Assembly (NCBI GenBank): GCA_003993805.1
Contig: RSEF01000006.1
Location: 28,083,918 to 28,147,917 of the forward strand
Length of the DNA stretch: 64,000 nt
Origin: Himantopus leucocephalus
Lineage: Eukaryota; Chordata; Aves; Charadriiformes; Recurvirostridae
Reading direction: 5' to 3'
Below, in pieces: positions 61,201-64,000 of the stretch. The position numbers and the translations under genes were made by a program. The notes beneath the pieces were generated by a model. It was not told where the DNA came from, did not search any database, and saw only the letters and a program-made list of their open reading frames with translations. The stretch's first letter is position 1, and each line of letters opens with the position of its first letter.

Positions 61201-62761
61201 CTTTTGCATCTTAAACCCCACTGTTTTTCGGAGAGGGATGGGGGGGGGAGACATAATGCATGGTTACGTTTATAAAGGTATCTCTTCTAACCTGAACAGA
61301 GGGAAACTGAGCTGTGATCATATTCCCAAACCCTGTCTCAAGAGGTTTATCCTTCTGCTTCAATGCTCCCAGCTGGAAAAGACAATAGTTTATTCTTTAG
61401 AAAAGCTTCTTTTATACTACTAGATTTTTCCCAAACCCCCACTTCCTTGATACAAGCCCCTTGCCTTCTCCCCGGCATCCCCAAATTGACTACATGTAAC
61501 AGGCTTCCCGGTGGTCAGTAAGCAAAAGCTGAATGAACTTGGACTGCGTGCAAGTAGCAATGCAAAACACACCAGTATGCTTCCACAGCCTCCAGAACAA
61601 AGCCATCAGAGTTCATGGAACTTGCCTCCAGGATGCAAATTATGCCTCCCAGAATGTGGTACATTCATCTGCCATGCCAGGTACCTCCTGAAATCTCTGT
61701 GCGTGCAGCTGGATAATGTTGCATCCCAGAATGTGTTTTTTCCCTTCAAAAAAAAAAAAAGGCACATAAAAAACAAAAACAATTACAACTTGTAGTGATT
61801 GTTTTTAGAAGGGTGTTGTATTTCATCTCAATCCCAAATTTTATCATAAACTGTAGTATACAAGAAAATCATAGACGTGGTTTTCTTGTACCTTATCTGC
61901 TAATACTTCCCCCACTCTGTAGGTGATATCCGTCTTGTTTTCTGTCTGGCATTTCGTATTTGGTAGCAGGGCTGCAGTGCCCCAGCATTTCAGCCTCACA
62001 CTGTCCCTTGCAGCGTGCCAGCAAAGCCGTTCCGTTTGGGTGTCAGTGTGGGAAACTGGCTGAAAACCAATTTGCATCCTCCTGCCAGCCTGGTTCGTGG
62101 CGTGGCTGCAGAGGATGCAGCACAAGGACCAGAAGGGCTTGTTGCAGGCAGGAGGAGAGCTTGGGCTGCTGAAGCTGGTTTTAACAGAGCTTCCAGATGT
62201 TTCATCTGGAAAATAGGCGAGGTTACAGTTGGAGGAGTTCAGATGCTCCACATCAGTTCACAGAATACCTCAAATAATAGTTGCACTGACCCAAATGAGG
62301 GATGAGTGAACTGTGCCACGGAGCAAGGACACTTCAAAACACTGAAGGTCAAACCATGCTGTTTAATATTGCTCGACAGCTCTCATTCCTTCATGTTTGG
62401 CTTTTTTTTCCTCTGCAGATGTCAATTATTTACGTACCAAATACATTTGCATGCAAAAATATTAAATATATTATTGAATGTAGATATTTGCATGTTAAAA
62501 TGTATTTTCATAATATGCTATCTCTTTCTACAAACCTTGCTTCTCTTTGTTCGTCAAACCTGAGAAAATGTCCCTCTTCAGTACCTGTTTGAGGAACAGT
62601 GTTCCTGGGTGTGTTTCTGAGCCTGATTCTTTGTATGAAAATTCAGGTGTCTGCTTTTTTGCTTTTGATCCAGTTCTGTTTGTGTTTACAAATGCTTATC
62701 AGGTTTTTTAATGAGGTTCTAAGCATAGCTTTCTACCAAGACATGAAAGGGTTTTTTTGGC

Positions 62762-62779
62762 TTTTTTTTTTTTTTTTTT
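62762..62779 (+). repeat. Poly-T tract (18 T)
   Basis: Eighteen T in a row about 740 bp upstream of the ADD3 coding exon. The minus strand reads as poly-A, but no retrocopy is recognisable next to it. Confidence 0.8.
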
Positions 62780-63464
62780 ACTGTAATGAGCTTCAATGAG
62801 AATCTTTGCATACAATTGCACACAAGAGGAGAAAAGCTAAAACTCAGTTATATGCCATGGATGCAGCCTCAATCCTGTGCAACCCAACATACAACCTTTT
62901 CTGCAGTTCCCTCTGTCTCGAGTGTTGCCTGGAAGTGCAGGCAACAGCCTGCCCTCTGTGGAGATCCCCTGGCAGTCTTTGAGCAGCCTGGCGTCTCGTC
63001 TTTAAGCTGGGTTACGAGATGCTTTGGAAATGCTGTAATTGAGGAATGTCTTCATTCGAGTTGGGAGATGAGCTCTGAGCGGATGCTAAACAGAGGCTTC
63101 GTCTTCTAGGTGTGTTTGGTTGAACGTGTCAGGAAGGAGAGCTATATAAAAACCTTTGGGGGCGATGAGTGCAATGTAAAATGATGCAGAAAAGTTGGTC
63201 CTAAAATATATTATGGTCATTTTGAATGTCATCATTTTTAACTGTATGCTGTTGGTTTTTTATTTGGACGTGAATAGAGATGGTTATGCACTATCAGAGA
63301 ACTCATTAATGGTTTTTAAACACTTCTTTATATTTTTTCCTTAGTTTTCTGACTATGATAATTATTCTGTTGTTCTCCTTCCATTTTAGATGTTGTTCTG
63401 CAGAGATGAAAAAGAACATTATTTGTGTCCAGACTTGGAAGTTACATTCGGTGCCCTCCTTTTA

Positions 63465-63502
63465 ATGGTTAATCATTCTTCCCTCTCTTTTATTTGTCTC
63501 AG
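63465..63502 (+). other. ADD3: Splice acceptor of ADD3 intron 1
   Basis: A pyrimidine-rich tract (about 63475-63498, mostly C and T) runs into TGTCTCAG, ending in AG at 63501-63502. A plausible branch point of the yUnAy type, TTAAT, has its adenine at 63472, 30 bases before the AG, which is a normal spacing. No other AG lies between the branch site and the acceptor. This is a strong acceptor and fixes the 5' boundary of the coding exon. Confidence 0.88.

Positions 63503-64000
<498 letters not shown>

Larger units (their letters stand above)
54076..63464. other. ADD3: Non-coding segment leading to the ADD3 coding exon
   Basis: This is the last 9 kb of the presumed intron 1. It holds poly-A (58249) and poly-T (62762) tracts and a T9C9 junction near 57133-57150. 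Moderately GC-rich stretches lie at 55200-55560 and 61960-62170, with a few CpGs and open frames on both strands. None of the frames resembles a known protein. No upstream coding exon is seen, consistent with the ATG being in the exon at 63503. Confidence 0.55.
1..63502 (+). other. ADD3: Long non-coding region upstream of the ADD3 ATG exon, probably intron 1
   Basis: No exon with recognisable protein similarity was found on either strand over this span. Mammalian ADD3 has non-coding first exon(s) separated from the ATG exon by a very long first intron. By analogy most or all of this span should be intron 1 of the avian gene, possibly with alternative first exons inside it. Whether the main promoter lies inside or left of the window cannot be decided here, since no large, strongly GC-rich CpG island is present. 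Local content is given in the segment entries. Confidence 0.7.

Noticed and set aside
61844..62305. Overlapping open frames on both strands (up to 135 codons)
   Set aside because: They overlap in several frames at once, as GC-richer non-coding DNA does, and none resembles a known protein.
62786..63109. Plus-strand open frame of 107 codons shortly before the ADD3 exon
   Set aside because: Not part of adducin and separated by stops from the coding exon; no acceptor or donor supports it.

Overview
This window is nuclear DNA from a vertebrate, almost certainly a bird. Two things support that. First, the only protein-coding exon I can defend (63513-63707, + strand) encodes the N-terminus of gamma-adducin (ADD3), a vertebrate membrane-skeleton protein, and it is bounded by textbook spliceosomal signals. 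Second, the only clearly recognisable transposon is the 3' end of a CR1 retrotransposon (4974-5038, minus strand), the dominant repeat of bird genomes and also present in other sauropsids. The sequence is AT-rich and CpG-poor, with short scattered simple repeats, as expected of a compact avian intron.

Layout: bases 1-63502 are non-coding on the evidence here. They most likely belong to the long first intron of ADD3 (plus, possibly, sequence upstream of one of its promoters), because mammalian ADD3 also begins with non-coding first exon(s) and a very long intron 1 before the ATG exon. The ATG exon spans 63503-63707, and intron 2 starts at 63708 and runs off the window. The many open frames of 60-175 codons elsewhere have no recognisable protein similarity and I read them as chance.

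Within the non-coding part, three patches stand out from the CpG-depleted background. Patch 40.8-41.1 kb is CpG-rich and is followed by an exon-like unit with strong splice signals at 41179-41238. Patch 46.38-46.68 kb is CpG-rich with two possible G-quadruplexes. Patch 53.4-53.9 kb retains many CpGs and contains a TATA-like box. These are the best candidates for alternative promoters, first exons or enhancers. Several AT-rich clusters of homeodomain/POU-type motifs (about 9.7, 14.2 and 16.9 kb) look like possible conserved non-coding elements.

Quality note: the five single unknown bases (17707, 29843, 31829, 54073, 58268) all lie in or at the edge of long homopolymers, so the assembly is not reliable at those points.

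No operon, CRISPR array, phage, complete mobile element, tRNA or rRNA was seen. I found no new multi-gene biological system. The interesting content is regulatory and structural, and all of it is inference from one sequence without alignment.
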